DNA of 44,264 nucleotides, from NCBI RefSeq assembly GCF_000430995.1, contig NZ_HF952022.1, positions 1 to 44,264 of the forward strand, in the 5' to 3' direction. Every line of letters starts with the position of its first letter. Within the stretch, counting starts at the first letter, position 1. Below are positions 11,470 to 20,003 of the stretch, in pieces. The position numbers were made by a program, and so were the translations under genes. Source of the stretch: Thermobrachium celere DSM 8682. Its GTDB lineage: Bacteria > Bacillota > Clostridia > Clostridiales > Caloramatoraceae. Below the pieces are notes generated by a model that worked only from the letters and a program-made list of their open reading frames with translations, did no database searches and was not told where the DNA came from.

Positions 11470-12096
11470 ATGAAGTCAATTGAAATGACCGGAAGAACAG
11501 TAGAAGAAGCTATTGAATCGGCCTTAAAGGAACTTGGAGTAAAAAGAGAGTCAGTAAATATTGAGGTTCTAGACAGGGGGAGCAAAGGTATATTTGGATT
11601 AATTGGTTCAAGACCTGCAAAGGTTAAGGTGACTATAAAGAAGGATTATGCAGCTTTAGCTAAGAGTTTCTTAAGAGATGTTTTGGATAAGATGGGAGTT
11701 AAGTGTGAAATACACATAAAGGATGAGGATGATATATTAAAGATTAATTTAGTAGGTCAGAGATTAGGTGTATTAATAGGTCATAGAGGAGAAACTCTAG
11801 ACGCACTTCAGTTTTTAGTTGGCTTGGTTATAAATAAAGATAACCAAGAAAATGAACATAAAAAGGTTATTTTAGATGCAGAAAATTATAGAAAGAAGAG
11901 AGAAGAGATACTTATTGGCTTGGCTAAAAAGCTTGCATATAAGGTACAAAAGACAAATAGATGTGTTAAGCTTGAACCAATGAATCCATATGAGAGAAGA
12001 ATCATCCATTCTGCATTACAGGATCATCCATACGTTACTACTTATAGTGAAGGAGAAGAACCATTTAGAAAAGTTGTAATTGATCTTAAAAAGTAA
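11470..12096 (+). CDS. jag: RNA-binding protein Jag/KhpB
   Basis: 208-aa RNA-binding protein with an N-terminal Jag_N domain (MKSIEMTGRTVEEAIESAL), a KH domain with GHRGETLDALQFL (about 98-110), and a C-terminal R3H domain (NPYERRIIHSALQ). In Gram-positives it pairs with KhpA and affects cell-wall and division transcripts. It is 17 bp after yidC and ends at a strong hairpin. Confidence 0.93.
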   Translation: MKSIEMTGRTVEEAIESALKELGVKRESVNIEVLDRGSKGIFGLIGSRPAKVKVTIKKDYAALAKSFLRDVLDKMGVKCEIHIKDEDDILKINLVGQRLGVLIGHRGETLDALQFLVGLVINKDNQENEHKKVILDAENYRKKREEILIGLAKKLAYKVQKTNRCVKLEPMNPYERRIIHSALQDHPYVTTYSEGEEPFRKVVIDLKK

Positions 12097-12100
12097 TAAC

Positions 12101-12122
12101 ATGCCTGCCAATTGGCAGGCAT
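12101..12122 (+). terminator. Terminator after jag
   Basis: ATGCCTGCC / GGCAGGCAT with an AATT loop; a T-rich run (TTGTTTTTTTAT) follows about 13 nt downstream rather than directly. It ends the rpmH-jag block. Confidence 0.75.
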
Positions 12123-12150
12123 ATTTCATGATTATTGTTTTTTTATATTT

Positions 12151-12159
12151 TGGTATAAT
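12151..12159 (+). promoter_or_regulatory. Extended -10 promoter for mnmE
   Basis: TGGTATAAT, an extended -10 (TGn plus consensus TATAAT), 32 bp before the mnmE start. A weak -35 (TTATTG at 12132-12137, 16-bp spacer) precedes it. Confidence 0.55.
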
Positions 12160-12191
12160 ATATAATGATTACTAACATAGAGGTGAATTTT

Positions 12192-13574
12192 ATGTTTATA
12201 GATGATACTATAGCAGCAATATCTACTCCTGTTGGAGAAGGTGGAATAGGTATTGTTAGAATGTCAGGAAAGGATTCCTTAAGTATAGCTGAAAAAATAT
12301 TTAGAAGTTTTAAAGGTAAAAATATTAGGGATATGAAATCATATACAATGATGTATGGATTTATAATAGATCCAAAAACCAATGAGAAGGTTGATGAAGT
12401 TATCATAAGCTATATGAAGGCTCCAAATACATATACAAGAGAGGATATAGTTGAGATCAACTGTCATGGAGGAGTTGTTGCTGTTAAGAAAATACTTTCA
12501 TTAGTTTTGCAAAATGGAGCAAGACTTGCTGAACCTGGAGAATTTACTAAAAGAGCCTTTTTAAATGGAAGAATAGATTTATCGCAGGCAGAGGCTGTAA
12601 TTGATCTAATCAGAGCTAAAACAAGTGAAAGTATGCACATTGCCTTAGAGCAGACACAAGGGAAATTATCCTCAAAGATAAAAGATATAATGAATAGACT
12701 CTTAGGGATATTAGCTCATATTGAAGCATCTGTTGATTTTCCAGAGGATGATATAGAAAATGTTGTTTCTTCAAAGATAATAAAGGATTCAAGAGAGATT
12801 ATTAATGATATAGAATATCTAATAAAAAATGCTGAAACTGGAAAAATTTTAAGAGAGGGATTGAATACAAGTATTGTTGGGAAGCCTAATGTAGGGAAAT
12901 CTTCTCTTCTTAACGCACTTTTAGAGGAAAAAAGAGCTATTGTTACGGATATACCTGGAACTACAAGAGATGTTATTGAAGAATATATAAACATTAGAGG
13001 AATTCCTGTAAAAATTATTGATACAGCAGGAATTAGAGAAACTGAAGATATAGTTGAAAAAATTGGTGTTGAAAAGTCTAAAGAGTATATTGAAAAGTCG
13101 GATTTAATAATATTTATGGTTGATTCAAGTAGGCCTTTAGATGATGAAGATTATGAGATTATTCAACTTATAAAGCATAAGAAGGTAATAGTAGTAATAA
13201 ATAAAATTGACCTACCATTAGCTATTGATTTAGATGTTATAAAGAGCAATTTTAAAGAGGAAAATTTAGTTTTTGCGTCAATAAACACAGAAAAGGGAAT
13301 TGAGGATATTAAACAAAAAATAGAGGATTTTGTTTTTTCAGGAGAGGTAAAATCTAAAGATATCTATGTAACAAATGTAAGGCATAAGGATATTTTATTT
13401 AAGGCAAAGGAGAGCATAAATAAAGGAATAGAGACAATAGAACTGGGGTTACCCCTTGATATTGCATCGGTTGAATATAAAGATGCATATTTAAAACTTG
13501 GAGAAATAACAGGCGATACAGCAGCGGAGGATATAATAGATAGAATATTTAGTGACTTCTGTATAGGTAAATAG
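12192..13574 (+). CDS. mnmE: tRNA modification GTPase MnmE
   Basis: With MnmG it makes the (carboxymethyl)aminomethyl group on U34 of several tRNAs, using a tetrahydrofolate one-carbon unit. From the ATG at 12192 (AGAGGTGA upstream) it has 460 aa. An in-frame ATG nine codons earlier lacks a ribosome binding site. Visible: N-terminal folate-binding domain (DTIAAISTPVGEGGIGIVR), G domain with GKPNVGKSS (about 229-237), DIPGTTRD, DTAG and NKID, and the C-terminal CIGK motif with its essential Cys. Confidence 0.97.
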   Translation: MFIDDTIAAISTPVGEGGIGIVRMSGKDSLSIAEKIFRSFKGKNIRDMKSYTMMYGFIIDPKTNEKVDEVIISYMKAPNTYTREDIVEINCHGGVVAVKKILSLVLQNGARLAEPGEFTKRAFLNGRIDLSQAEAVIDLIRAKTSESMHIALEQTQGKLSSKIKDIMNRLLGILAHIEASVDFPEDDIENVVSSKIIKDSREIINDIEYLIKNAETGKILREGLNTSIVGKPNVGKSSLLNALLEEKRAIVTDIPGTTRDVIEEYINIRGIPVKIIDTAGIRETEDIVEKIGVEKSKEYIEKSDLIIFMVDSSRPLDDEDYEIIQLIKHKKVIVVINKIDLPLAIDLDVIKSNFKEENLVFASINTEKGIEDIKQKIEDFVFSGEVKSKDIYVTNVRHKDILFKAKESINKGIETIELGLPLDIASVEYKDAYLKLGEITGDTAAEDIIDRIFSDFCIGK

Positions 13575-13586
13575 GAGGTGGATTAT

Positions 13587-15467
13587 TTGTATTTTGCTGG
13601 AAGTTATGATGTTATAGTTGTTGGTGCAGGTCATGCAGGTTGTGAGGCGGCACTTGCAGCAGCTAGAATGGGATGTAAAACTCTATGTATTACTTTAAAT
13701 CTAGACAGTATTGCTATGATGCCATGCAACCCTTCAATTGGAGGTACTGCAAAAGGACATTTGGTTAGGGAAGTTGATGCACTTGGTGGACAGATGGGTA
13801 TAGCTATAGATAATACGTATCTTCAGTCTAGAATGCTTAATACAGCAAAGGGACCTGCTGTTCAATCATTAAGAGCTCAAGCGGATAAAAAAAGATATCA
13901 AGAATATATGAAGCATGTTCTAGAAACACAAGAAAATTTAACTTTAAAGCAGGATGAAGTAATAGAGTTAGATGTTAAGGATAATAGGATAGTGGGATTA
14001 AAGACAAAGAATGGAGCTTATTTTGAATGCAAAACAGCTGTAATTACAACAGGTACTTATCTAAAAAGTAGAATTATAATTGGGGATGTAAGCTACAATG
14101 GAGGTCCAAACGGGTTATTTCCTGCCAACGAATTATCAGATAGTTTAAAGGCTTTAGGTATTTCTTTGAGAAGGTTTAAAACTGGTACTCCAGCAAGAAT
14201 TAATAGAAGATCTATAGATTTTTCAAAAATGATAATTCAACCAGGGGATGAAAGGGTAATACCTTTTTCATTCATGTCAGACAATATAGATAGGGTTCAG
14301 ATACCTTGCTATTTAACTTATACAACAGAAGAAACTCATAAAATAATAAGAGAAAACCTTCATAGATCACCACTTTTTACAGGAGATATTGAAGGGGTAG
14401 GACCAAGATACTGTCCTTCAATTGAAGATAAGATTGTTAAATTCCCTGATAAAGAAAGACATCAAATATTTGTTGAACCTGAAGGAGAAAATACAGAGGA
14501 AATGTATATTCAGGGAATGTCAAGTTCTATGCCTGAGGATGTTCAAATTAAATTTTACAGATCAATCCCAGGGCTTGAAAATGCAGAAATAATGAGAACT
14601 GCATATGCAATTGAGTATGATTGCATAGATCCTCAACAGCTTAAGCTTTCACTTGAACTTAAGTTTATAGAAGGTTTGTTTTTTGCAGGTCAAATTAACG
14701 GAACATCAGGATATGAAGAGGCTGCAGCCCAAGGTATAATAGCTGGTATAAATGCTGCATTAAAGGTTAAAAATAAAGAACCTTTAATTTTAGATAGATC
14801 AGATGCATATATAGGTGTATTAATTGATGATTTAGTTACTAAGGGTACAAATGAACCATATAGAATGATGACATCTAGAGCAGAATATAGATTGCTTTTA
14901 AGACAGGATAATGCGGATTTAAGACTTACTGAAAAGGGATATAAGGTAGGCCTTGTTACAGAAGAAAGATATCAAAGATATTTAAAAAGGAAAAAGGCAA
15001 TTGAGCAAGAAATAGAAAGGGTTAAGAAGATAGTATTACCTCCATCTGAAGAAGTTAATGATTTCTTAAGAAGAAATAACAGTTCAGAGATAAAATCAGG
15101 AATACATCTTTATGATTTAATAAAGAGACCTGAAATAAGCTATGAGGCTACAAAGGAGATAGATAAGGATAGGCCAGATATTCCATTTGATGTTGCAAGG
15201 GAAGTAGAAAATCAAATAAAATATGATGGATATATTCAAAAACAAATGCAGCAGGTTGAACAATTTAAAAAGTTAGAACAAAAGAGAATACCAGAAGATA
15301 TAGATTATAATGATATACAGGGATTAAGAATAGAGGCTAGACAGAAACTTTCAAAGATAAGACCTCAAAATATAGGTCAGGCTTCAAGAATATCAGGTGT
15401 ATCTCCTGCAGATATTTCTGTTTTACTCATATATTTAGAACAGTTAAGAAGAAAAAAGGGAGAGTAG
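13587..15467 (+). CDS. mnmG: tRNA U34 modification enzyme MnmG (GidA)
   Basis: FAD-dependent partner of MnmE. The N-terminal dinucleotide fold is [19 protein letters not shown], followed by the conserved [25 protein letters not shown] and GTPARI. The C-terminal helical domain binds MnmE and tRNA. I take the TTG at 13587 (626 aa), because the in-frame GTG nine bases earlier is part of the Shine-Dalgarno AGGAGGTG. It follows mnmE by 12 bp. Confidence 0.97.
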   Translation: MYFAGSYDVIVVGAGHAGCEAALAAARMGCKTLCITLNLDSIAMMPCNPSIGGTAKGHLVREVDALGGQMGIAIDNTYLQSRMLNTAKGPAVQSLRAQADKKRYQEYMKHVLETQENLTLKQDEVIELDVKDNRIVGLKTKNGAYFECKTAVITTGTYLKSRIIIGDVSYNGGPNGLFPANELSDSLKALGISLRRFKTGTPARINRRSIDFSKMIIQPGDERVIPFSFMSDNIDRVQIPCYLTYTTEETHKIIRENLHRSPLFTGDIEGVGPRYCPSIEDKIVKFPDKERHQIFVEPEGENTEEMYIQGMSSSMPEDVQIKFYRSIPGLENAEIMRTAYAIEYDCIDPQQLKLSLELKFIEGLFFAGQINGTSGYEEAAAQGIIAGINAALKVKNKEPLILDRSDAYIGVLIDDLVTKGTNEPYRMMTSRAEYRLLLRQDNADLRLTEKGYKVGLVTEERYQRYLKRKKAIEQEIERVKKIVLPPSEEVNDFLRRNNSSEIKSGIHLYDLIKRPEISYEATKEIDKDRPDIPFDVAREVENQIKYDGYIQKQMQQVEQFKKLEQKRIPEDIDYNDIQGLRIEARQKLSKIRPQNIGQASRISGVSPADISVLLIYLEQLRRKKGE

Positions 15468-15470
15468 TAT

Positions 15471-16190
15471 ATGGAATTAAGAGAGCTTCTATATGAAGGT
15501 GCAAAGTTTTACGGTATTGAGTTAGATGATAAAAAAATAGAACAGTTTATGCTATATAAGGAGTTACTTAAGGAATGGAATGAAAAAATAAATTTAACTG
15601 CAATAACAGATGATGAAGGTATAATAAAAAAGCATTTTATAGATTCTATATCTATTGTAAAAAGTGAATGTATTAAAGATGGAATAAAGTTAATAGATGT
15701 AGGAACTGGTGCAGGATTTCCTGGTATTCCTGTAAAGATAATTAATGAAAATATTGAAGTGGTGCTTTTAGACTCATTAAATAAAAGAATTAATTTTTTA
15801 AATGATGTAATAAATAAATTAGGATTAAAAGGAATAGTTGCTGTACATGGTAGGGCAGAGGATATGGCAAGGAAAGAGGAATTTAGAGAAAAATTCGATG
15901 TAGCAACAGCAAGAGCAGTAGCAAATATGATGGTTCTTACAGAGTACTGTATGCCATATGTAAAGGTTGGGGGTAAATTTATTGCACTTAAGGGGCCTTC
16001 AGCTTATGAAGAAGTAAATGAGGCAAAAAATGCTATTGGTACATTAGGAGGAAAACTAAATAGTATTGTAGAAACAGTAATTATAGGTGAAGATATAAAA
16101 CATAACTTGGTTATAGTCGATAAAATAAAGAGCACCGATAAAAGATACCCAAGAAAACCTGCTCAGATAGAAAAAAAGCCTCTTAGGTAA
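15471..16190 (+). CDS. rsmG: 16S rRNA m7G527 methyltransferase RsmG (GidB)
   Basis: Methylates N7 of G527 in 16S rRNA using SAM. The 239 aa have SAM motif [18 protein letters not shown] and a substrate region [19 protein letters not shown]. It starts 3 bp after mnmG. Loss of RsmG gives low-level streptomycin resistance in other bacteria. No defect is visible here. Confidence 0.96.
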   Translation: MELRELLYEGAKFYGIELDDKKIEQFMLYKELLKEWNEKINLTAITDDEGIIKKHFIDSISIVKSECIKDGIKLIDVGTGAGFPGIPVKIINENIEVVLLDSLNKRINFLNDVINKLGLKGIVAVHGRAEDMARKEEFREKFDVATARAVANMMVLTEYCMPYVKVGGKFIALKGPSAYEEVNEAKNAIGTLGGKLNSIVETVIIGEDIKHNLVIVDKIKSTDKRYPRKPAQIEKKPLR

Positions 16191-16213
16191 TTTATTATAA
16201 AGGGATGGTGGAA

Positions 16214-17002
16214 ATGAAGGCTGAAAGAGAAATTATAAATATTCCAATAAATAAAATAAGACAGAATATATATCAGCCAAGAAAGGTATTTAACCAAGAG
16301 TCACTAATTGAACTTTCAGAATCTATAAGAGAATATGGAGTTTTACAGCCAATAAGTGTTAGAAGAATTAATGATAATTTGTATGAGTTAGTTGCAGGTG
16401 AAAGAAGACTTAGAGCCTCACAGCTTGCAGGACTTACAGAGATACCTGCTATTGTAGTTAATCTTACAGATACTGAGTCTGCTGTTCTTGCATTAATTGA
16501 AAATCTTCAGAGAGAGGATCTAAACTATATAGAAGAAGCTGAGGGATACTACAACTTAATTAAAGAACATGGATTTACTCAAGAAGAACTTGCAGTTAAA
16601 ATAGGTAAAAAACAGTCTACTATTGCTAATAAATTGAGACTTTTGAAGTTATCTGATGAAGTTAAAAACAAATTAATTAGTGAAGGATTAACAGAAAGAC
16701 ACGCAAGGGCATTACTTAAACTTGATGACGAAGAGTTACAAAAAAAGGTAATAGATGAAGTGGTAAAAAAAGGATTAACAGTTAAGAAGACAGAGGAATT
16801 GATTGACAAAATATTAAATGACTTACAAAAAAACAACAAAGAAGATAAAAATACAAAAAATAAATATAAATGGAATATAAATCCTAAAATAATAACAAAT
16901 ACCATAAAGCAGATAATGGAAAAGAATGGAATAGAAGCTGAGTATAAACAAAAAGAATTAGAAGAGTATTTAGAGATAGTAGTAAGGATACCAAAAAAGT
17001 GA
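16214..17002 (+). CDS. noc: Nucleoid occlusion protein Noc (ParB family)
   Basis: ParB-like CTPase/DNA-binding protein of the kind that blocks Z-ring assembly over the nucleoid. It has 262 aa from the ATG at 16214; AAAGGGA lies 9 nt upstream. An earlier ATG (16205) abuts that motif and is less likely. Motifs: IRQNIYQPRKVF, CTP-binding GERRLRASQLAGL, ENLQREDLNYIEEAEGY, and HTH region FTQEELAVKIGKKQSTIANKLRLLKL. The C-terminus is lysine/asparagine-rich then dimerising. Position after rsmG distinguishes it from parB further on. I saw no clear Noc-binding palindrome in the window. Confidence 0.88.
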   Translation: MKAEREIINIPINKIRQNIYQPRKVFNQESLIELSESIREYGVLQPISVRRINDNLYELVAGERRLRASQLAGLTEIPAIVVNLTDTESAVLALIENLQREDLNYIEEAEGYYNLIKEHGFTQEELAVKIGKKQSTIANKLRLLKLSDEVKNKLISEGLTERHARALLKLDDEELQKKVIDEVVKKGLTVKKTEELIDKILNDLQKNNKEDKNTKNKYKWNINPKIITNTIKQIMEKNGIEAEYKQKELEEYLEIVVRIPKK

Positions 17003-17060
17003 TGATCAAAAAGTGTAATAAAGAAAATTCTGAAAATAAAAGGTAAAAACAGCTGAATAA

Positions 17061-17168
17061 ATAAATTAGCCCCATGAAAGGATTTGAAATGGTAGTATGA
17101 GTTTAAGTGGGTTTTAAGTGCTTAAACTCATAAGCCTAACCTAAAAATCCATCATGGGGTTAATTTAT
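17061..17168. repeat. 108-nt long imperfect hairpin between convergent genes
   Basis: Non-coding gap 17003-17188. Outer stem of 17 bp (17061-17077 with 17152-17168, core CCCCATGA/TCATGGGG, one G-U). A second 6-bp stem GGATTT/AAATCC (17080-17085 with 17145-17150). An asymmetric internal loop (GAAATGGTAG against AGCCTAACCTAA). An inner perfect 12-bp stem TATGAGTTTAAG/CTTAAACTCATA (17096-17107 with 17121-17132) with a 13-nt loop. It could be a bidirectional terminator for noc and the reverse-strand gene, a structured RNA or a small MITE-like palindrome. I do not recognise it as a known RNA family. Confidence 0.75.
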
Positions 17169-17188
17169 AAAATAATTTTTGTACACAT

Positions 17189-17458
17189 TTATATTTTATT
17201 AAATAATAGCAGAATACCTACTGTTATAAATGCTATTGCAGCCCCCTTTTGTATATATTCAGCTGGTATAAGTCTATTTAGTTTATCACCTAATAAAACT
17301 GCTACAAGGGAAGAACATATAAGTGCTAAACTTGAACCTATGAAGATAACTATTTTTTGTTTAGAGTTAGCTGCTAGCATCATTGTAGCTATTTGTGTTT
17401 TATCTCCTAGTTCAGCCAAGAATATAGTTATAAAGGTTGATATAATTAATTTAATCAT
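17189..17458 (-). CDS. UPF0016/TMEM165-family cation transporter (single repeat)
   Basis: 89-aa membrane protein with three hydrophobic segments and one copy of the family motif ELGDKTQ near residues 16-22, where the acidic residue takes part in Mn2+/Ca2+ transport. Most members have two such repeats (about 190 aa). Half-size forms work as dimers, and no second half is present here, so a homodimer is likely. Start ATG at 17458 with AGGAGGA. It is the only reverse-strand gene between noc and soj, breaking an otherwise co-directional cluster. A Mn exporter role is inferred from the family. Confidence 0.85.
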   Translation of the reverse strand: MIKLIISTFITIFLAELGDKTQIATMMLAANSKQKIVIFIGSSLALICSSLVAVLLGDKLNRLIPAEYIQKGAAIAFITVGILLLFNKI

Positions 17459-17548
17459 AAAATCCTCCTAAATCTATTTAAACAAATCCATTCTTACTGT
17501 AAAATATATTATATGACATCGTATAATATACATGGGGGTGTAAATTTA

Positions 17549-18316
17549 ATGGGAAAAATAATAGCGATATTTAATCAAAAAGGTGGTGTAGGTAAGACAA
17601 CTACTAGCATTAACTTAGCAGCGTATCTTGCAAGCTTTGGGAAGAAAGTATTATCTGTTGATATAGATCCTCAAGGAAATACTACAAGTGGATTTGGTGT
17701 AAATAAGGATGATTTAGAATTTTCAATGTATGATGTTATTATGGGGGTAGATGCAAGAAAAGCAGTATTAGAAATAAATGAAAATTTATTCTTACTACCT
17801 GCTAATGTTGAGCTTGCTGGGGCAGAAATAGAATTGACTGCGAGAATAAATAGAGAAAGCAAACTAAAGGAAGCTTTAAGCGCCATAAAAGAAGAGTATG
17901 ACTATATTTTCATTGATTGTCCTCCATCATTAGGCTTATTATCAATAAATGCTTTAACTGCAGCAGATAGTGTGATTATACCAATACAATGTGAGTTTTA
18001 TGCACTAGAGGGAGTAGGACAGCTAATGAATACAATTCAGCTTGTGAAAAAAAGTTTAAATCCAAATTTAGAGATACAAGGCGTTATAATGAGTATGTTT
18101 GATGGTAGAACTAACCTATCTATAGAAGTTGTTGAGGAGGCAAAGAAGTATTTTAAAGGTAAAGTTTATACAACTATAATACCTAGGAATGTAAAGCTAG
18201 CTGAAGCACCAAGTCATGGTGTACCAATTATGCTTTACGATAAAAATTCTAGAGGTGCAGAAGCATATATGGAACTTGCAAAGGAATTTTTAGAATATGA
18301 TGAAGGAGGTTATTGA
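17549..18316 (+). CDS. soj: Chromosome-partitioning ATPase Soj/ParA
   Basis: Deviant-Walker ATPase that works with ParB on origin segregation and regulates DnaA in B. subtilis. It has 255 aa from the ATG at 17549, preceded by GGGGGTG at 8 nt. An ATG 12 codons earlier lies in the likely promoter region (TATAAT at 17522-17527) and is rejected. Motifs: MGKIIAIFNQKGGVGKTTTS at the very N-terminus, VDIDPQGNTTSG, and FIDCPPSLGLLS. The parB gene follows one base after its stop. Confidence 0.96.
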   Translation: MGKIIAIFNQKGGVGKTTTSINLAAYLASFGKKVLSVDIDPQGNTTSGFGVNKDDLEFSMYDVIMGVDARKAVLEINENLFLLPANVELAGAEIELTARINRESKLKEALSAIKEEYDYIFIDCPPSLGLLSINALTAADSVIIPIQCEFYALEGVGQLMNTIQLVKKSLNPNLEIQGVIMSMFDGRTNLSIEVVEEAKKYFKGKVYTTIIPRNVKLAEAPSHGVPIMLYDKNSRGAEAYMELAKEFLEYDEGGY

Positions 18317-18317
18317 T

Positions 18318-19109
18318 ATGTCTGCTAAAAAGAGCGCGCTTGGCAGAGGATTAGGAGCACTAATACCAGAGGTTGAGAAAAATGAAACAGAAGGTATAAA
18401 AGAGGTAGATATAAATGATATTTTCCCAAATGAAGAACAGCCAAGAAAAAATATTGATAATGAAAAGATTGAACAATTAGCACAATCAATAAAAGAACAT
18501 GGAATTATTCAACCTATTATAGTAAAAAAAGATGGGGATTTTTATAAGATCATAGCAGGAGAAAGAAGATGGAGGGCAGCAAGATTAGCTGGATTAAAAA
18601 AAGTTCCTATTATTGAAAAAGAAATAAGTGAAAAAGAGGCTATGGAAATATCATTAATTGAAAACATACAAAGAGAGGATTTAAATCCAATTGAAGAGGC
18701 TCTGGCCTATAAAAAATTAATAGATGAATTTGGTTTAACTCAAGAGGAACTTGCAAATAGATTAGGAAAATCTAGACCTGCTATAACAAACTCATTAAGA
18801 CTTTTGTCGCTTGACAAAAGGGTAATTGATATGATATTAAATCAAGATATAACTGAAGGGCATGGTAAAATTATTGCAGGTATTGATGATAAAGATAAAC
18901 AGTACGAGATTGCAATTAAAGTTGTAAATGAAGGTTTAAATGTAAGACAGACAGAAAAACTAATACAAAGTATAAATGTAATTAAGGATAAAAAAGAAAA
19001 AAGTAACACTAAGGATATATATATAAAAGATATAGAAGAAAGATTAAAAAATATATTTGGTACTAAGGTTAGCATTAATAAAGGTAGAAAAAGGGTAAAA
19101 TTGAGATAG
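18318..19109 (+). CDS. parB: Chromosome-partitioning protein ParB/Spo0J, C-terminus apparently frameshifted
   Basis: Centromere-binding CTPase that loads at parS and spreads. It has 263 aa as read, from the ATG at 18318 with GAAGGAGG. Motifs: MSAKKSALGRGLGALIPE (Soj-stimulating tail), NEEQPRKN, GERRWRAARLAGLKKVP, ENIQREDLNPIEEALAYKKL, and HTH region LTQEELANRLGKSRPAITNSLRLL. The reading ends in GRKRVKLR, but a -1 shift at the A run 19088-19092 gives KGKIEIEYYSDEDLQRI and runs on to a stop at 19165. That is the usual clostridial ParB ending (282 aa). So one A seems to be missing, removing about 20 residues of the dimerisation tail. This may be real or a sequencing error. Confidence 0.93.
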   Translation: MSAKKSALGRGLGALIPEVEKNETEGIKEVDINDIFPNEEQPRKNIDNEKIEQLAQSIKEHGIIQPIIVKKDGDFYKIIAGERRWRAARLAGLKKVPIIEKEISEKEAMEISLIENIQREDLNPIEEALAYKKLIDEFGLTQEELANRLGKSRPAITNSLRLLSLDKRVIDMILNQDITEGHGKIIAGIDDKDKQYEIAIKVVNEGLNVRQTEKLIQSINVIKDKKEKSNTKDIYIKDIEERLKNIFGTKVSINKGRKRVKLR

Positions 19110-19168
19110 AATATTATAGTGATGAAGATTTACAAAGAATATTAGATTTATTTAATCTACAATAGAAA

Positions 19169-19184
19169 TGTTTCACGTGAAACA
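19169..19184. promoter_or_regulatory. parS: parS centromere site
   Basis: TGTTTCACGTGAAACA, a perfect 16-bp match to the Firmicute parS consensus and fully palindromic. It lies 4 bp after the restored parB stop and upstream of the DUF4446 gene, about 10 kb from the origin cluster. It is the only perfect parS I saw in the window. Confidence 0.97.
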
Positions 19185-19208
19185 TAAAATAAAATTAAAG
19201 GGGTTGAT

Positions 19209-19703
19209 ATGATGGAATTGCTGAAGAGTTTATTTCAAGAATACGGATTTATAATTAACATAACAATTTTAGTTTTATTATTAATTGTACTATTTTTAGA
19301 AGTTTTAAATAGAATTGAACTAAATAGAGTAGAAAAAAGATATAGAAAGCTTATGAAGGGAAACAATAAAAATTTAGAAGAATTAATTATGAGTTATACT
19401 GAAAATATAGATAGTGCAGTAGAAAAGGTAAATCAAATAAATGAAAGTTTAAAAGATGTTGACAGTAGATTAAAAAAATGTATACAGAAAGTTGGAATTG
19501 TAAGATACAGAGCATTTGATGATGTTGGAAGTGATTTAAGTTTTTCTGTTGCACTTCTTGATGAAAATAATGATGGTATAGTTCTAACTGGCTTGTTTGG
19601 TAGAAGTGAATGTACAACTTTTGCAAAGCCTATAGAAAATGGAATATCAAAATATGATTTATCCGATGAAGAAAAACAAGCTCTAGATCAAGCTTTAAGG
19701 TAA
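19209..19703 (+). CDS. DUF4446 membrane-anchored protein
   Basis: 164-aa protein of unknown function that commonly follows parB in clostridia. One transmembrane segment at about residues 13-32, then a charged, probably coiled-coil region (about 35-95), then a conserved beta-rich domain (QKVGIVRYRAFDDVGSDLSFSVALLDENNDG, GRSECTTFAKPI). The topology would put the conserved domain in the cytoplasm. Two adjacent ATGs (19209, 19212) are possible; the second has the better spacing from AAAGGGG. The function is unknown, but its position beside parS makes a link to segregation or envelope worth testing. Confidence 0.85.
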   Translation: MMELLKSLFQEYGFIINITILVLLLIVLFLEVLNRIELNRVEKRYRKLMKGNNKNLEELIMSYTENIDSAVEKVNQINESLKDVDSRLKKCIQKVGIVRYRAFDDVGSDLSFSVALLDENNDGIVLTGLFGRSECTTFAKPIENGISKYDLSDEEKQALDQALR

Positions 19704-19707
19704 TAAT

Positions 19708-19747
19708 AAAGCACCTCCTGTGAAATAATAAAAACAGGAGGTGCTTT
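19708..19747 (+). terminator. Hairpin containing the ykuS-like gene's ribosome binding site
   Basis: Perfect 14-bp stem (19708-19721 with 19734-19747), loop GAAATAATAAAA, ending in TTTT. It follows the DUF4446 stop by 2 nt, so it looks like a terminator. Its right arm contains AGGAGGTG (19736-19743), which is the Shine-Dalgarno of the ATG at 19749. Folding would hide that site. Confidence 0.8.
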
Positions 19748-19748
19748 T

Positions 19749-20003
19749 ATGATTATTAGTGTTCAAGATAACTTAAAAGAGATAATTTTGAATTTAGAAA
19801 GTTTAGGTTACAACGTTCATAAATTTAGTGAAGGAATCCCTTCGGATGTTTATATTTATAAAGATGAAGAATTAGGTCTATCTAATTTAACTAATCATGT
19901 TAGAACACCTAATTCAGGAGCACTTTTAATTAACGTTGATAATAAAAGTATGAAAGAAATATTATATGCTATAAATAACAGAACTTATTCTCCTCTATTT
20001 TAA
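19749..20003 (+). CDS. YkuS family (UPF0180) protein
   Basis: 84-aa soluble protein of the UPF0180 family, function unknown. The pattern matches: an N-terminal ISVQDNLKEIILNLESLGYNV helix-strand, a middle segment SNLTNHVRTPNSGALLINVDN and a final short helix MKEILYAI. Its ribosome binding site is buried in the preceding hairpin. It ends by overlapping the convergent yyaC stop by 4 bp, so no terminator separates the two genes. Confidence 0.75.
   Translation: MIISVQDNLKEIILNLESLGYNVHKFSEGIPSDVYIYKDEELGLSNLTNHVRTPNSGALLINVDNKSMKEILYAINNRTYSPLF

Noticed and set aside
17061-17520. yybP-ykoY manganese riboswitch for the UPF0016 gene
   Set aside because: The hairpin is downstream, not upstream, of that gene, and the 5' region (17459-17548) has no matching fold.
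19086-19096. Programmed -1 frameshift in parB
   Set aside because: The site is not a classical X XXY YYZ heptamer in the zero frame and no downstream stimulatory stem is clear. A missing A is simpler.
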